Below are positions 47,385 to 56,184 of a stretch of 64,000 bases of DNA, one piece after another. Positions within the stretch are counted from its first letter, which is position 1. The number at the start of each line of letters is the position of its first letter. The translations under genes were made by a program, and so were the position numbers. Under the pieces are notes generated by a model. The model worked only from the letters and a program-made list of their open reading frames with translations, was not told the origin of the DNA and did no database searches. Source of the DNA: Eggerthella sp. CAG:298 (lineage in GTDB: Bacteria; Actinomycetota; Coriobacteriia; Coriobacteriales; Eggerthellaceae); NCBI GenBank assembly GCA_000435675.1, contig FR895148.1:121398-185397 (forward strand), written 5' to 3'.

Positions 47385-47451
47385 TGTTATCTCCTAACTA
47401 CGAGCCAAGACACGCGCAAATAGATATGAGCGGAACGGTTGCCACTCGATT

Positions 47452-47477
47452 GCTGCTCATATTATGGCATGAGCAGC
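47452..47477. other. inverted repeat between dapB and dapA
   Basis: GCTGCTCAT and ATGAGCAGC form a perfect 9-bp stem with an 8-nt loop, 9 bp after the dapB stop. No U-tract follows on either strand, so it may stabilise the RNA 3' end or be an operator rather than an intrinsic terminator. Confidence 0.45.
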
Positions 47478-47486
47478 GCGCAACTC

Positions 47487-48248
47487 TTACATGAAGTTCT
47501 CTAAACCGACAATAAGACCATGCTGTGCGCCAACATTGCGAATGCCGAGCAAGACACCTGGCATATAAGAGGTGCGATCCCATGAATCGTGACGGATCGT
47601 GAGCGTCTGACCCATCGAGCCGAAGACGACCTCCTGCGAAGCCACATAGCCCATGGAGCGAACCGAGTGAACAGGAACGCCTGCCACTTCGGCACCGCGC
47701 GCGCCTTCGCAACCAGCATTCTCGGTCTCTTTGCCTGGAGCAACGCTATCGCGCCTGCGGGACTCCTGGATGATTTCAGCCGTGCGTACTGCAGTACCAG
47801 AAGGGGCATCCTTCTTATTGGCATGATGGAATTCAATGATCTCAGCCTCAGGGAAATAAGGTGCTGCGATCTTGGCAAACTCCATCATCAGCACGGCACC
47901 GGTCGTGAAGTTCGGAGCGTAGAACAAGCAAGCGCCATCAGCAGCACTCGAAGCGAGCTCTTGCAAGGTATCCTGGCTCATGCCCGTGGTACCGACTACA
48001 CAATCGATGCCAGCAGGAAGTGCGACCGCTAAGGTCTTTGCAACGACATCGGGTTGGGTGAAATCGACGAGCACGTTGAACTGTGCGCCTGCGAGGGCCT
48101 CATCGATCGTGGCGAAGGTCGGGAATGCTTGCTCGGTCGCATACGGATCGATACCACACACGACTTCCATATCGTCTGCTGCGCTCACCGCATCAACGAC
48201 GGCAGAGCCCATCCTTCCTGAATAGCCTGCTACAGCAACTTTTATCAT
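47487..48248 (-). CDS. dapB: 4-hydroxy-tetrahydrodipicolinate reductase
   Basis: DapB reduces the DapA product with NAD(P)H. The nucleotide loop AVAGYSGRMGSAV (5-17) and the catalytic HHANKKDAPSGTA (about 139-151) are intact, as is VGTTGM. The 253-residue length is usual. It is upstream of dapA on the same strand and follows the TSCPD gene by 46 bp. Confidence 0.96.
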   Translation of the reverse strand: MIKVAVAGYSGRMGSAVVDAVSAADDMEVVCGIDPYATEQAFPTFATIDEALAGAQFNVLVDFTQPDVVAKTLAVALPAGIDCVVGTTGMSQDTLQELASSAADGACLFYAPNFTTGAVLMMEFAKIAAPYFPEAEIIEFHHANKKDAPSGTAVRTAEIIQESRRRDSVAPGKETENAGCEGARGAEVAGVPVHSVRSMGYVASQEVVFGSMGQTLTIRHDSWDRTSYMPGVLLGIRNVGAQHGLIVGLENFM

Positions 48249-48294
48249 AGTGTCTCCTTAGACTAGATGATGAATTGAGGATCTAAGCGATCAT

Positions 48295-48546
48295 CTAGAG
48301 TGCGTCGATCGCTTCTTGAAGTGCACGGGCGAGCTGATCGGGGCAGCTCGTGGGGCGTTTGCCGCAGGTAGTGCCCTTCAAGATCGAGATGATCTCTTCG
48401 GCAGGCTTCCCCACTACCAAACGCGAGATGCCTGTTTGATTTCCATTGCAGCCGCCATCGAATTCAACGGCCGTGATGATGCCGTTATCATCGATGTCGA
48501 AATTGATCGCACGTGCACAGACGCCACTCGTTTTATAGCTATACAT
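48295..48546 (-). CDS. TSCPD domain protein
   Basis: The 83-residue protein is the short stand-alone form of the TSCPD domain, otherwise found at the C-terminus of some ribonucleotide reductases. It has GVCARAINFDID, EFDGGCNGNQTGISRLVVGK and the eponymous TSCPDQLARAL. Four conserved cysteines suggest metal binding, but no activity is established. The ATG chosen starts at MYSYKTSG and has AGAGGA before it; a longer frame starting 48 bp up adds an unconserved stretch. Confidence 0.85.
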   Translation of the reverse strand: MYSYKTSGVCARAINFDIDDNGIITAVEFDGGCNGNQTGISRLVVGKPAEEIISILKGTTCGKRPTSCPDQLARALQEAIDAL

Positions 48547-48635
48547 CGAATCCTCTTCTCCAATGAAATAGGTTTGAACACTAGTGTACGACAAAGCGCG
48601 CAGACGCGCGAAGTGCTGCCGGTGAAGAACAACAA

Positions 48636-48665
48636 AAGCCCCTCACGTCTTATGGTGAGGGGCTT
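48636..48665 (-). terminator. Rho-independent terminator after pnp
   Basis: AAGCCCCTCAC pairs with GTGAGGGGCTT (11 bp, 8-nt loop), 24 nt after the pnp stop. On the minus strand it is followed by TTGTTG after a U-rich stem end. It ends the rpsO-pnp transcript before the TSCPD gene. Confidence 0.8.
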
Positions 48666-48688
48666 ATTCGCTTTATGCCATGTTCAGA

Positions 48689-50866
48689 CTAATTGTGGCG
48701 ACGACGCGGTTTACGATTGCCGTTACCGTTCTCCTTGCCATGGTTGTTGAAGCCTTGACCCGGACGCGGTCCATCGCTCTTCACATCAGGTTTGTCGAGA
48801 CGATCGAGCGAGATCTTGCCATTGTCGCCCACTTCGATGACCTCGACCTTCACGATATCGCCGATATTCATCACATCTTCGACCTTCGCTACGCGACCGT
48901 TGGCCATGCGCGAGATGTGGAGCAGACCATCCTTACCAGGAGTAAGACGGATGAACGCACCGAAGTCCTTGATGCCGACCACTTCGCCCTCGTAGACCTC
49001 TCCCACTTCGGGAACCTTCACGATGCCAAGGATCGCTTCACGTGCAGCATTGCCGCTCTCAGCGTTGGTAGAAGCAACGTGTACGGTGCCATCTTCCTGC
49101 ACCTCGATCGTTGCGCCGGTTTCTTCCTGAAGGCCACGGATGACCTTACCGCCTGTACCGATGACGTCGCGAATCTTATCAACGGGGATATGGATGGTCT
49201 CGATATGCGGAGCATAGGGTGAGAGCTCGTTGCGCGGAGCATCGATAGCTTCGAGCATCGCATTCATGATGAACGCACGACCTTCTTTAGCCTGATTGAG
49301 CGCGCGTGCAAGGATATCAACTGAGAGACCACGTGCCTTATTGTCCATCTGAAGTGCGGTGATGCCCTTTTCAGTTCCGCAAACCTTGAAGTCCATATCG
49401 CCCAAGAAGTCTTCTAGGCCCTGGATATCGGAGAGGATGACGATATCGTCGCCTTCCTTGATAAGACCCATCGCGATACCAGCGACAGGAGCCTTGATAG
49501 GCACGCCAGCATCCATGAGCGCCAGCGTAGAGCCGCAGGTAGAAGCCATAGAAGAAGAACCGTTCGATTCGAGCACCTCAGATACGACGCGGATGGAATA
49601 CGGGAATTCATCTTCGCTCGGAAGGACTGGGATGAGCGCGCGTTCAGCGAGCGCACCATGACCGACTTCGCGGCGCTTCGGTGCACCCATGCGGCCAACC
49701 TCACCCGTGCAATACGGCGGGAAGTTGTACTGATGCATGTAGCGCTTACCCTCTTCAGGCCAGATGGTGTCGAGGCGCTGCCATTCATTGAGCATACCGA
49801 GCGTACAAACGGAAAGCGCTTGGGTCTGACCGCGCTGGAAGAGGCCAGAACCATGAACGCGCGGCAGATAGCCAGCAACGATGTGGAGCGGACGGATCTC
49901 GGTCGAGGTACGACCATCGGCACGTTCGCCCGTTTCGATGACCATCGCGCGCATAGCGTGCTTTTCGAGCGACTTGAGCTCAGCAGCGATGTCGGAGCCC
50001 CAAGCGGCGCGCTCCTCTTCGGTGAATTCGTTTTCCTTGATAGATGCTTTGAGCTCATCGACCTTGGCCATACGAGCATGCTTGTCAGCGTCTTTGAGCG
50101 CAGCGCTCATCTGGTCGAAGAACGGCTCGATACGTGCTGCGATGGAAGGATCCGCCACATGAACCGGCCATTCGCGCGGCTCAGGAGCAACCTCGGCAAG
50201 GAATGCGCTCTGCTCTTCGCAGAATGCCTTGATAGCTTCCTGGCCGAAGGTCATCGCAGCGAGCATATCCTCTTCAGAGATCTCTTGAGCGCCCGCTTCG
50301 ACCATGGAGATATAGTCGGCGGTACCAGCGATGGTGAGTTCGAGATCGGAATTCTCATCCTCTTCAACGGTAGGATTCACAATGAATTCGCCGGTCTCGA
50401 TATTACGGCCGATGCGTACGCAGGCAGCAGGGCCATCGAACGGAGCGCTTGCGCACATGAGCGCAGCAGAAGCGCCCATAACGGAGATGCAGTCGGGCAG
50501 GTCTTGCGTATCGAGCACGAGCGGCGTTGCCACGATGTGCACTTCCTGCTTGAAGCCATCGGCAAAGCCAGGGCGGATCGGACGGTCGATCATACGTGCG
50601 GTGAGGATGCCATGATCGGAAGGCTTCGCCTCGCGCTTGAGATATCCTCCAGGGATGCGACCGACCGCATACATCTTCTCGATGAAGTCGACGGTGAGGG
50701 GGAAGAAATCGTAGTCCTTCTCAGATTCAGAGATGACCGCCGTTACGAGCACGGTGGTATCGCCCTGAGTGACGACCACTGCACCGGATGCCTGCTTGGC
50801 AAGCTCGCCAGTGGAGAGGGAGTACTCTTTCCCGTAGAGTTCGAATGTTCTAGTGACTTTTTTCAT
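48689..50866 (-). CDS. pnp: polyribonucleotide nucleotidyltransferase
   Basis: PNPase is a 3'-5' phosphorolytic exonuclease. Two RNase PH domains (about 10-230 and 320-560) flank an all-helical region; a KH domain (IRDVIGTGGKVIRGLQ, about 575-590) and an S1 domain (GEVYEGEVVGIKDFGAF, about 630-646) follow. A basic tail rich in Arg/Asn/Gly ends it. The ATG chosen gives MKKVTRTF; the frame runs 81 bp further up without conserved sequence. The 725-residue length is normal. It lies downstream of rpsO, the classical arrangement. Confidence 0.96.
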   Translation of the reverse strand: MKKVTRTFELYGKEYSLSTGELAKQASGAVVVTQGDTTVLVTAVISESEKDYDFFPLTVDFIEKMYAVGRIPGGYLKREAKPSDHGILTARMIDRPIRPGFADGFKQEVHIVATPLVLDTQDLPDCISVMGASAALMCASAPFDGPAACVRIGRNIETGEFIVNPTVEEDENSDLELTIAGTADYISMVEAGAQEISEEDMLAAMTFGQEAIKAFCEEQSAFLAEVAPEPREWPVHVADPSIAARIEPFFDQMSAALKDADKHARMAKVDELKASIKENEFTEEERAAWGSDIAAELKSLEKHAMRAMVIETGERADGRTSTEIRPLHIVAGYLPRVHGSGLFQRGQTQALSVCTLGMLNEWQRLDTIWPEEGKRYMHQYNFPPYCTGEVGRMGAPKRREVGHGALAERALIPVLPSEDEFPYSIRVVSEVLESNGSSSMASTCGSTLALMDAGVPIKAPVAGIAMGLIKEGDDIVILSDIQGLEDFLGDMDFKVCGTEKGITALQMDNKARGLSVDILARALNQAKEGRAFIMNAMLEAIDAPRNELSPYAPHIETIHIPVDKIRDVIGTGGKVIRGLQEETGATIEVQEDGTVHVASTNAESGNAAREAILGIVKVPEVGEVYEGEVVGIKDFGAFIRLTPGKDGLLHISRMANGRVAKVEDVMNIGDIVKVEVIEVGDNGKISLDRLDKPDVKSDGPRPGQGFNNHGKENGNGNRKPRRRHN

Positions 50867-50976
50867 GTATCGTTCTTTCTCTTTCTTCCTGCCGGATTGC
50901 AGTGAAGCTTCTTCGCAGGCAAAGCGTTCTGCCCACCCGAGCAGCACCGTCTCTACGATGCCGACCGTTTATACAC

Positions 50977-50998
50977 AAAAGCCCGCGAGGTGCGGGCT
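50977..50998 (-). terminator. hairpin after rpsO (terminator/attenuator)
   Basis: AGCCCGC pairs with GCGGGCT (7 bp, 5-nt loop) 10 nt after the rpsO stop, followed on the minus strand by TTTTG. It can end rpsO transcripts or limit read-through into pnp, as the rpsO terminator does in E. coli. Confidence 0.75.
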
Positions 50999-51008
50999 CA
51001 AGGTGACC

Positions 51009-51296
51009 TTAGATGTTGTCGCGGATACCGAGCTTCTTGATGAGTTCGCGGTATTCGAGGATGTCGCGGTTCTTGATGTAGACGAGCAAGCGACGACGCT
51101 TACCAACGAGCATGAGTAGACCGCGGCGCGTGTGGTGATCCTTGGGGTGCTCTTTGAGGTGCTCGGTGAGGTTACGGATGCGCTCGGTGAGGATCGCGAC
51201 CTGAACTTCAGCACTACCAGAATCCTGAGCATTCTTGCCATATTCGGCGATGAGCTCTGCTGTGCGCTCCTTTGAGATGCTGTCTTTGTTTGCCAT
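51009..51296 (-). CDS. rpsO: 30S ribosomal protein S15
   Basis: The 95-residue protein shows the whole S15 pattern: [33 protein letters not shown] followed by [16 protein letters not shown] and [11 protein letters not shown] (shown here in parts). S15 binds the central domain of 16S rRNA. AGGTGG precedes the ATG. It is read from its own promoter with a roughly 86-nt leader and is followed by a hairpin and pnp. The usual length is 88-89; the extra residues are at the N-terminus. Confidence 0.97.
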   Translation of the reverse strand: MANKDSISKERTAELIAEYGKNAQDSGSAEVQVAILTERIRNLTEHLKEHPKDHHTRRGLLMLVGKRRRLLVYIKNRDILEYRELIKKLGIRDNI

Positions 51297-51389
51297 TGTT
51301 CCACCTTTCTTGTTGTTGGCATTGGAACTGGGTTGATAAGCGGTGGTGCATATCGACCAAGTACCAAAACGCTGTTTTGCAGCCGTTTA

Positions 51390-51417
51390 ATTATAGAGGT
51401 ACGCCCGGCGAACTCAA
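51390..51417 (-). promoter_or_regulatory. rpsO promoter
   Basis: On the minus strand TTGAGT (51412-51417), 16 bp, and a consensus TATAAT (51390-51395) precede rpsO by about 93 bp. It lies in the gap after the recO stop. Confidence 0.75.
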
Positions 51418-51448
51418 GACACGATTTGCGCGAGCGGCGCGAACGAGA

Positions 51449-52222
51449 TCAGATAGACGAGTTGAATACATTCTTGAACAGGAACGCAAGCGATTTCATG
51501 GAGATTCCGAGGTGAAGATGGATCCATTCGTTCGTGAACACGAGCGCTTCTTCGAGCACCCCAGCAGGAACATGATACGCCTCGATCTCTTGAAATGTTG
51601 AATAGAGCAGCGTATTGCACCACTGGAGCACTCCTGCGCTCACCAGCGTGGTCTCATGGTGCGCCGCACAGCGAGCGCACACCACTCCCCCGTCGAAGAA
51701 CGAGAAGGTCTGCCGCGTTCCTTCTGCAAGCTCAGGCGTATCACCACATCCTACGCACTCTGTGAATGAAGGACGGAACCCAAGGAATGCCAGTGCCTTC
51801 AGGAGCCCCGCAAGCGTAGCTACGAGCGGATCGTTAGGAGTGTTTGCGATGGAATGAAGCGCTGCGCGCGAAAGCGCGAACAAGCGCGCGGTCGGTTGAT
51901 CCTCGTACGTTGACTTCGCAAGGAGCTCGACGATCGGCGCCGATGCGCTCGAACGGAAGAAATCGTTCCTGAGCGCTTCGTTCCCTTCGAGCAGGCGCAC
52001 TTCTTTCACGATGTCGAGATTATTGCCCTCGGCGACCAGTATCTTAGCAACCGAGTAAAGCTCCAGGCGCGAAGCGAAACTTGAAGTTGGCTTACGCGCA
52101 CCTTTCGCAACTGCTTTGACCTGCGAACCATCTTCGGCAAGGAGTGTGACGATGACATCCGTTTCACCAAGCTTCGTACGACGCAACACGAGCGCAGTGA
52201 CCGTTTTGGTAGGACTTGCCAT
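51449..52222 (-). CDS. recO: DNA repair protein RecO
   Basis: RecO loads RecA and anneals single strands in the RecFOR pathway. An N-terminal OB-fold (ALVLRRTKLGETDVIVTLL, about 10-28) is followed by a helical domain with a zinc site made by CVGCG (about 156-160) and CARC (about 182-185). At 257 residues it matches the family. It ends the era-recO pair; the era stop lies 6 bp upstream. Confidence 0.94.
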   Translation of the reverse strand: MASPTKTVTALVLRRTKLGETDVIVTLLAEDGSQVKAVAKGARKPTSSFASRLELYSVAKILVAEGNNLDIVKEVRLLEGNEALRNDFFRSSASAPIVELLAKSTYEDQPTARLFALSRAALHSIANTPNDPLVATLAGLLKALAFLGFRPSFTECVGCGDTPELAEGTRQTFSFFDGGVVCARCAAHHETTLVSAGVLQWCNTLLYSTFQEIEAYHVPAGVLEEALVFTNEWIHLHLGISMKSLAFLFKNVFNSSI

Positions 52223-52228
52223 GAACGA

Positions 52229-53140
52229 TCAGATGCCCTCACCGTATCCGAACCGACGGATCTGATTGATGTCGCGACGCCAGTTCTTCTTCACTTTGAC
52301 CTGCAGGTCGAGATAGACCTTAGTGCCCAACAGCACCTCGAGATCCTTGCGCGCTTCGGTGCCGATGTGCTTGATGGTAGCGCCACCTTTGCCCACGAGG
52401 ATGCCCTTTTGAGAATCGCGCTCTACATAGATGGTCGCATAGATGCGCGTGAGATGTTTACGGCGGTTATAACCCATCTCTTCGACCACCACCCCGATCG
52501 CATGAGGAACTTCGTCATAGACCGTGAAGAGGATCTTCTCGCGGATGAATTCCGCAACGATAACCTCCTGTGGTTGGTCGGTTTCCATGTCGGCTGGGAA
52601 CCAAAGCGGACCTTCGGGAAGATAGTTCACCACAGCATCGACGAAGGCCTCGACATTCTCTCCCTCAAGCGCGCTCGTGACCACGATCTCATCCCAGCGA
52701 GCAAGCGCGCTTGCCGCTTCGATCTGCGCGGCGATCTCTTCTTCGCTTGCCGTAGCGCTCTTGGAGATGACCAGGATCTTCGGCGTATTCTTCGCATTCG
52801 CGAGCTGCGCGATCACCCATTCGTCTCCTGTACCGAGCGGCTCGGAGGCATCAAGCAGGAATGCTGCCACATCCACGCCTTCGAGCGCCTTGATCGCGGT
52901 GGTGTTCAGCTCTTCTCCAAGCGCATCATGAGGCTTGTGAAGCCCCGGCGTATCCACGATGACAAGCTGATAGTCTTCGGTGGTGTGGATCGCGCGGAAG
53001 CGATGGCGCGTTGTCTGTGCGGTCGGTGAAGCGATCGCGAACTTCTTATGCATGATCGCGTTCAGCAACGTCGATTTGCCTGCGTTAGGTCGCCCGAGCA
53101 GCGTGACGAAACCTGATCTGAAACCCTGTTCTGCGTTCAT
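52229..53140 (-). CDS. era: GTPase Era
   Basis: Era binds the 3' end of 16S rRNA and acts in 30S maturation. G1 GRPNAGKST is at 16-24, G3 DTPGLH, G4 in ISKSATA (where NKxD is usual), and the C-terminal KH domain has KGILVGKGGATIKHIGTEAR. The ISKSA sequence at the G4 position replaces the standard NKxD and is unusual. The ATG chosen lies 2 bp after the dgkA stop with GGAG before it; 303 residues is the family norm. Confidence 0.94.
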   Translation of the reverse strand: MNAEQGFRSGFVTLLGRPNAGKSTLLNAIMHKKFAIASPTAQTTRHRFRAIHTTEDYQLVIVDTPGLHKPHDALGEELNTTAIKALEGVDVAAFLLDASEPLGTGDEWVIAQLANAKNTPKILVISKSATASEEEIAAQIEAASALARWDEIVVTSALEGENVEAFVDAVVNYLPEGPLWFPADMETDQPQEVIVAEFIREKILFTVYDEVPHAIGVVVEEMGYNRRKHLTRIYATIYVERDSQKGILVGKGGATIKHIGTEARKDLEVLLGTKVYLDLQVKVKKNWRRDINQIRRFGYGEGI

Positions 53141-53142
53141 GA

Positions 53143-53523
53143 TCACGCTCCAAAGACAAGGGCGAGCAACTTCGGGATGAAGATGATGCACCCGATGACG
53201 AACGATGCAGCCGCGAAGAGGAGCACCGCTCCTGCAGCGCAGTCCTTCGCCTTGCCCGCGAGCACATGATAATCAGGGCTTGCAAGATCGACAATGTATT
53301 CCAACGCTGAATTGAGCGCCTCGCCGCCGAGCACCAGCCCAAAACAAGCGACCACCACCAACCATTCGAAGGCGGAGATCTGACAGACGAAACCGAGGAT
53401 GATCGTGATGAGCGCGCAGACGATGTCGATACGGAAGTTGCGCTCCCCACTTGCAAAGCGCACGCCCTTGAGCGCACAGCGCACGGAAGCGATGAAGGTG
53501 AAATCTGAGTCCTTGAAAGCCAT
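53143..53523 (-). CDS. dgkA: diacylglycerol/undecaprenol kinase
   Basis: This small membrane kinase phosphorylates undecaprenol (Gram-positive DgkA) or diacylglycerol. The 126-residue protein has three membrane helices, the active-site stretch GGEALNSALEYIVD (about 65-78) and KAKDCAAGAVLL (about 90-101). ASGERNFRID near the N-terminus is typical. It sits between ybeY and era, the order found in Firmicutes, where the enzyme acts on undecaprenol. Confidence 0.93.
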   Translation of the reverse strand: MAFKDSDFTFIASVRCALKGVRFASGERNFRIDIVCALITIILGFVCQISAFEWLVVVACFGLVLGGEALNSALEYIVDLASPDYHVLAGKAKDCAAGAVLLFAAASFVIGCIIFIPKLLALVFGA

Positions 53524-53531
53524 GCGAACCT

Positions 53532-54020
53532 CTACTCAGAAGAACCGCTCGCCTGAGAGCTCGCCTTGACTTCGTTCCACTGCGCCAAGAGCTCATCTTC
53601 GAGCGCCTCCATCTCGAGCGCTTCAGCTTCTTCGATGTGATCGTAGCCGCAGAGATGCAGCAGTCCGTGCGTGATGAGCAGGCTCACCTCTTCTTCAAGC
53701 GTGGTACCGAATTCTGCAGTTTGCGCGATAGCGACATCGGTAGCGATGATCACATCGCCCAGTTCGTATTCTTCGTTCTGATCGATCGCCTCACCTTCGA
53801 ACGGAATGTTATCGCATTCGAACGAGAGCACATCGGTGGGCTTATCGATGCCACGATAGGCGCGATTCAGCTCGTGGATGCGTTCGTTCGAAACGAAGGT
53901 GACCGAAACACTGGTAGTTTGCGGGAGCTTACGGGAAGCGAGCACGAACGCGATGAGCTCTTCAAGGGGAAGACCGGCAAGCTTATCCTCGCCGTAGTCG
54001 AAACGCAAAGCGATATCCAT
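53532..54020 (-). CDS. ybeY: endoribonuclease YbeY
   Basis: YbeY is a zinc RNase needed for 16S rRNA 3' maturation and ribosome quality control. The metal motif HGLLHLCGYDH is at about 125-135, and NRAYRGIDKPTDVLSF is the family signature. The start is taken at the second ATG (giving MDIALRF), because GAGGGG lies nine bases upstream; an ATG three codons earlier has the same site too close. The 162-residue length is normal. phoH is just upstream on the same strand. Confidence 0.95.
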   Translation of the reverse strand: MDIALRFDYGEDKLAGLPLEELIAFVLASRKLPQTTSVSVTFVSNERIHELNRAYRGIDKPTDVLSFECDNIPFEGEAIDQNEEYELGDVIIATDVAIAQTAEFGTTLEEEVSLLITHGLLHLCGYDHIEEAEALEMEALEDELLAQWNEVKASSQASGSSE

Positions 54021-54034
54021 CTTACCCATCCCCT

Positions 54035-55000
54035 CTACAAACGAAGGTTGTTCGCCTCGGCACGAGCATACGCCGCGATGATCTTCGAAACGAGCGAATT
54101 GCGCACGACATCGCGCGTTTGGAATTCGATGAAGCCGATCTCATCGATCCCTTCGAGAACCTGACGTACTGTCTGAAGACCAGAAATGCCCTTGGGCAGG
54201 TCGGTCTGCGTCATGTCGCCCGTGATGACCATCTTCGAACCCATGCCAAGACGCGTGATGAACATCTTCATCTGTTGGGACGTGGTATTTTGCGCCTCGT
54301 CCAAGATGATGAAGCTGTCGTTCAAGGTTCGACCGCGCATGAATGCGAGCGGAGCGATCTCGATCACCCCTTCGGCGAGGAGCTTATTGGCGCGCACGGG
54401 ATCCATCATGTCGAAGAGCGCATCGTAAAGCGGACGAATATAGGGATCGATCTTCTCGGTGAGCGTTCCAGGCAGAAAGCCGAGGTTCTCCCCCGCCTCT
54501 ACCACCGGACGCGTGAGCAGGATGCGACCGACCTCCTTGCGATTGAGCGCAGCGACCGCCATAGCCATGGCAAGATAGGTCTTACCCGTACCAGCAGGGC
54601 CCATACCGAAGGTGATGGTCTTCGTGCGGATATAGTCGAGATACTCTTTCTGCATAGGAGTCTTCGGGCGAATCACGCGTCCTTTATAGGAAAGGACCAC
54701 ATCATCATGAAGCTCTTTAGGGGCGTACTCCCCTTCGTGAAGGAGCGCGAGCGAGCGCTTGATCGACTCGACATCGGGCTCAACGCCTTGATCGATATCG
54801 GCGAGCATGTCCGAGATGAGCGTGGTGATACTGTCCACCTCGATGGGCGAACCCTCGATCTCGATCTGACTGCCCCGCACCGTGATGCGCGCCTGGAACG
54901 AATCCTGGATGAAACGCAGGTTCTCGTCGTTCGGTCCGAGCAGATTGCCGAGCAGTAGAGGGTCATTCAGATTGATGGATTGTGTTACTTCTTTTTGCAT
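54035..55000 (-). CDS. phoH: PhoH family ATPase
   Basis: PhoH-like proteins are predicted RNA helicase/ATPases, commonly next to ybeY and linked to RNA metabolism. Walker A GPAGTGKTYLAM is at about 133-144 and Walker B FIILDEAQNT at about 232-241. The N-terminal 90 residues include a KH-like part. At 321 residues it is typical. The ATG chosen overlaps the mtaB end by 16 bp; a TTG five codons earlier is possible and no start has a well-spaced ribosome site. Confidence 0.93.
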   Translation of the reverse strand: MQKEVTQSINLNDPLLLGNLLGPNDENLRFIQDSFQARITVRGSQIEIEGSPIEVDSITTLISDMLADIDQGVEPDVESIKRSLALLHEGEYAPKELHDDVVLSYKGRVIRPKTPMQKEYLDYIRTKTITFGMGPAGTGKTYLAMAMAVAALNRKEVGRILLTRPVVEAGENLGFLPGTLTEKIDPYIRPLYDALFDMMDPVRANKLLAEGVIEIAPLAFMRGRTLNDSFIILDEAQNTTSQQMKMFITRLGMGSKMVITGDMTQTDLPKGISGLQTVRQVLEGIDEIGFIEFQTRDVVRNSLVSKIIAAYARAEANNLRL

Positions 55001-56184
55001 GCCTTCATCATACAAGATGAATCAAGTGCTGTTAAGGAAAGCTCACAAAGAGTCCCTTGTGGGATATCGCGAGGAGTCTCGACCTTGAAATAGGATTCGC
55101 TCATGCCGATGCCCGGTGCCTCGATGAGCACGGCTTCGCTCGTTCCGATGCGGCGCAGGCCGTCTTCTTTGCGCAGGTCGCGAGCAAGCGCGAGAAGCCT
55201 TTTGAGACGTTGTTCTTTTGTGGGCGGATCGATCTGATCGCATCGCGTTGCCGCAGGCGTGCCTTCGCGCATCGAATAGCGAAAGGCATGGATCTTCGAG
55301 AATCGCGCCTGTTTCGCAAGCGAGAGCGTCTCTTCGAACTCTGCATCGGTCTCACCCGGAAATCCACAGATGATGTCACTCGATAGAGCGAGCGTGGGAA
55401 GCGCACTGTAGAGATCCTCGCAAAGCCGCAGATAGAACTCCGCACCATAGGGGCGGTTCATCTCCTTGAGCACCTTGTCTGAGCCCGACTGCAAAGGCAG
55501 ATGCAGGTGACGGCAGATACGCCCTTCAGCTTGCGCGATCCGCTCGATCATAGCGGGAGTGAGCGAAGCGGGCTCGACAGAAGAGATGCGGAAGCGCATT
55601 TCGTGGGTAGCTTCGATGAGCGCCGATAGGAGCGCATCGAGCGCCTGCTTCTCGAAACGATAGGATCCCAGGTCGATGCCAGAGAGCATCACTTCACGGA
55701 TGCCCGCGTGCTCGAGCGCCTTTACTTCGGCAACGATCTCATCGAGTGGGCGTGAGAAGGCCTTTCCTCGTGCAACATGGACAATGCAATAGGTGCACGC
55801 ATGATCGCAACCATCTTGCACCTTCACCGACACACGAGCAGGAAAGGCAAGCCCGGTGCGACACGCGGGGTCGGTCGAGAGAAAGGCAGCTTTTTCGATG
55901 ATCTCCACACGAGAATCGAGCGCACGATAGAAATCGGGAGAGATCGCTGCAGCGCAACCGGTGACCATCACGCGCGCATGGGTATTCTCGCGAAGAGCGC
56001 GGCGGACGGCCTTGCGCGTCTTCTTCTCTGCATCTCCCGTTACCGTGCACGTATTGATGATGATCGCATCAGCCTCATCGAGGCTGACCAGCTCATTTCC
56101 CGTAGCGAGCAAATGCGCGCTCATCGAATCGGATTCAGCTTTATTCACCTTGCATCCAAGGTTCACCACATGGAATCTCATCAT
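54985..56184 (-). CDS. mtaB: tRNA t6A37 methylthiotransferase MtaB
   Basis: MtaB converts t6A37 to ms2t6A37 in tRNAs. The MTTase domain has FHVVNLGCKVNKAESD (Cys11), INTCTV and TGCAA; the radical SAM cysteines are in CDHACTYC (about 124, 128, 131), followed by IVHVARGK, a mark of the MtaB/e-MtaB class. The 399-residue protein is slightly short because the TRAM region is reduced. It overlaps rsmE by ATGA and precedes phoH. Confidence 0.95.
   Translation of the reverse strand: MMRFHVVNLGCKVNKAESDSMSAHLLATGNELVSLDEADAIIINTCTVTGDAEKKTRKAVRRALRENTHARVMVTGCAAAISPDFYRALDSRVEIIEKAAFLSTDPACRTGLAFPARVSVKVQDGCDHACTYCIVHVARGKAFSRPLDEIVAEVKALEHAGIREVMLSGIDLGSYRFEKQALDALLSALIEATHEMRFRISSVEPASLTPAMIERIAQAEGRICRHLHLPLQSGSDKVLKEMNRPYGAEFYLRLCEDLYSALPTLALSSDIICGFPGETDAEFEETLSLAKQARFSKIHAFRYSMREGTPAATRCDQIDPPTKEQRLKRLLALARDLRKEDGLRRIGTSEAVLIEAPGIGMSESYFKVETPRDIPQGTLCELSLTALDSSCMMKACKKK

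Noticed and set aside
51367..51388. AAACGCTG/CAGCCGTTT hairpin as an S15-binding leader element
   Set aside because: The hairpin straddles the predicted rpsO transcription start, so only part of it would be transcribed.
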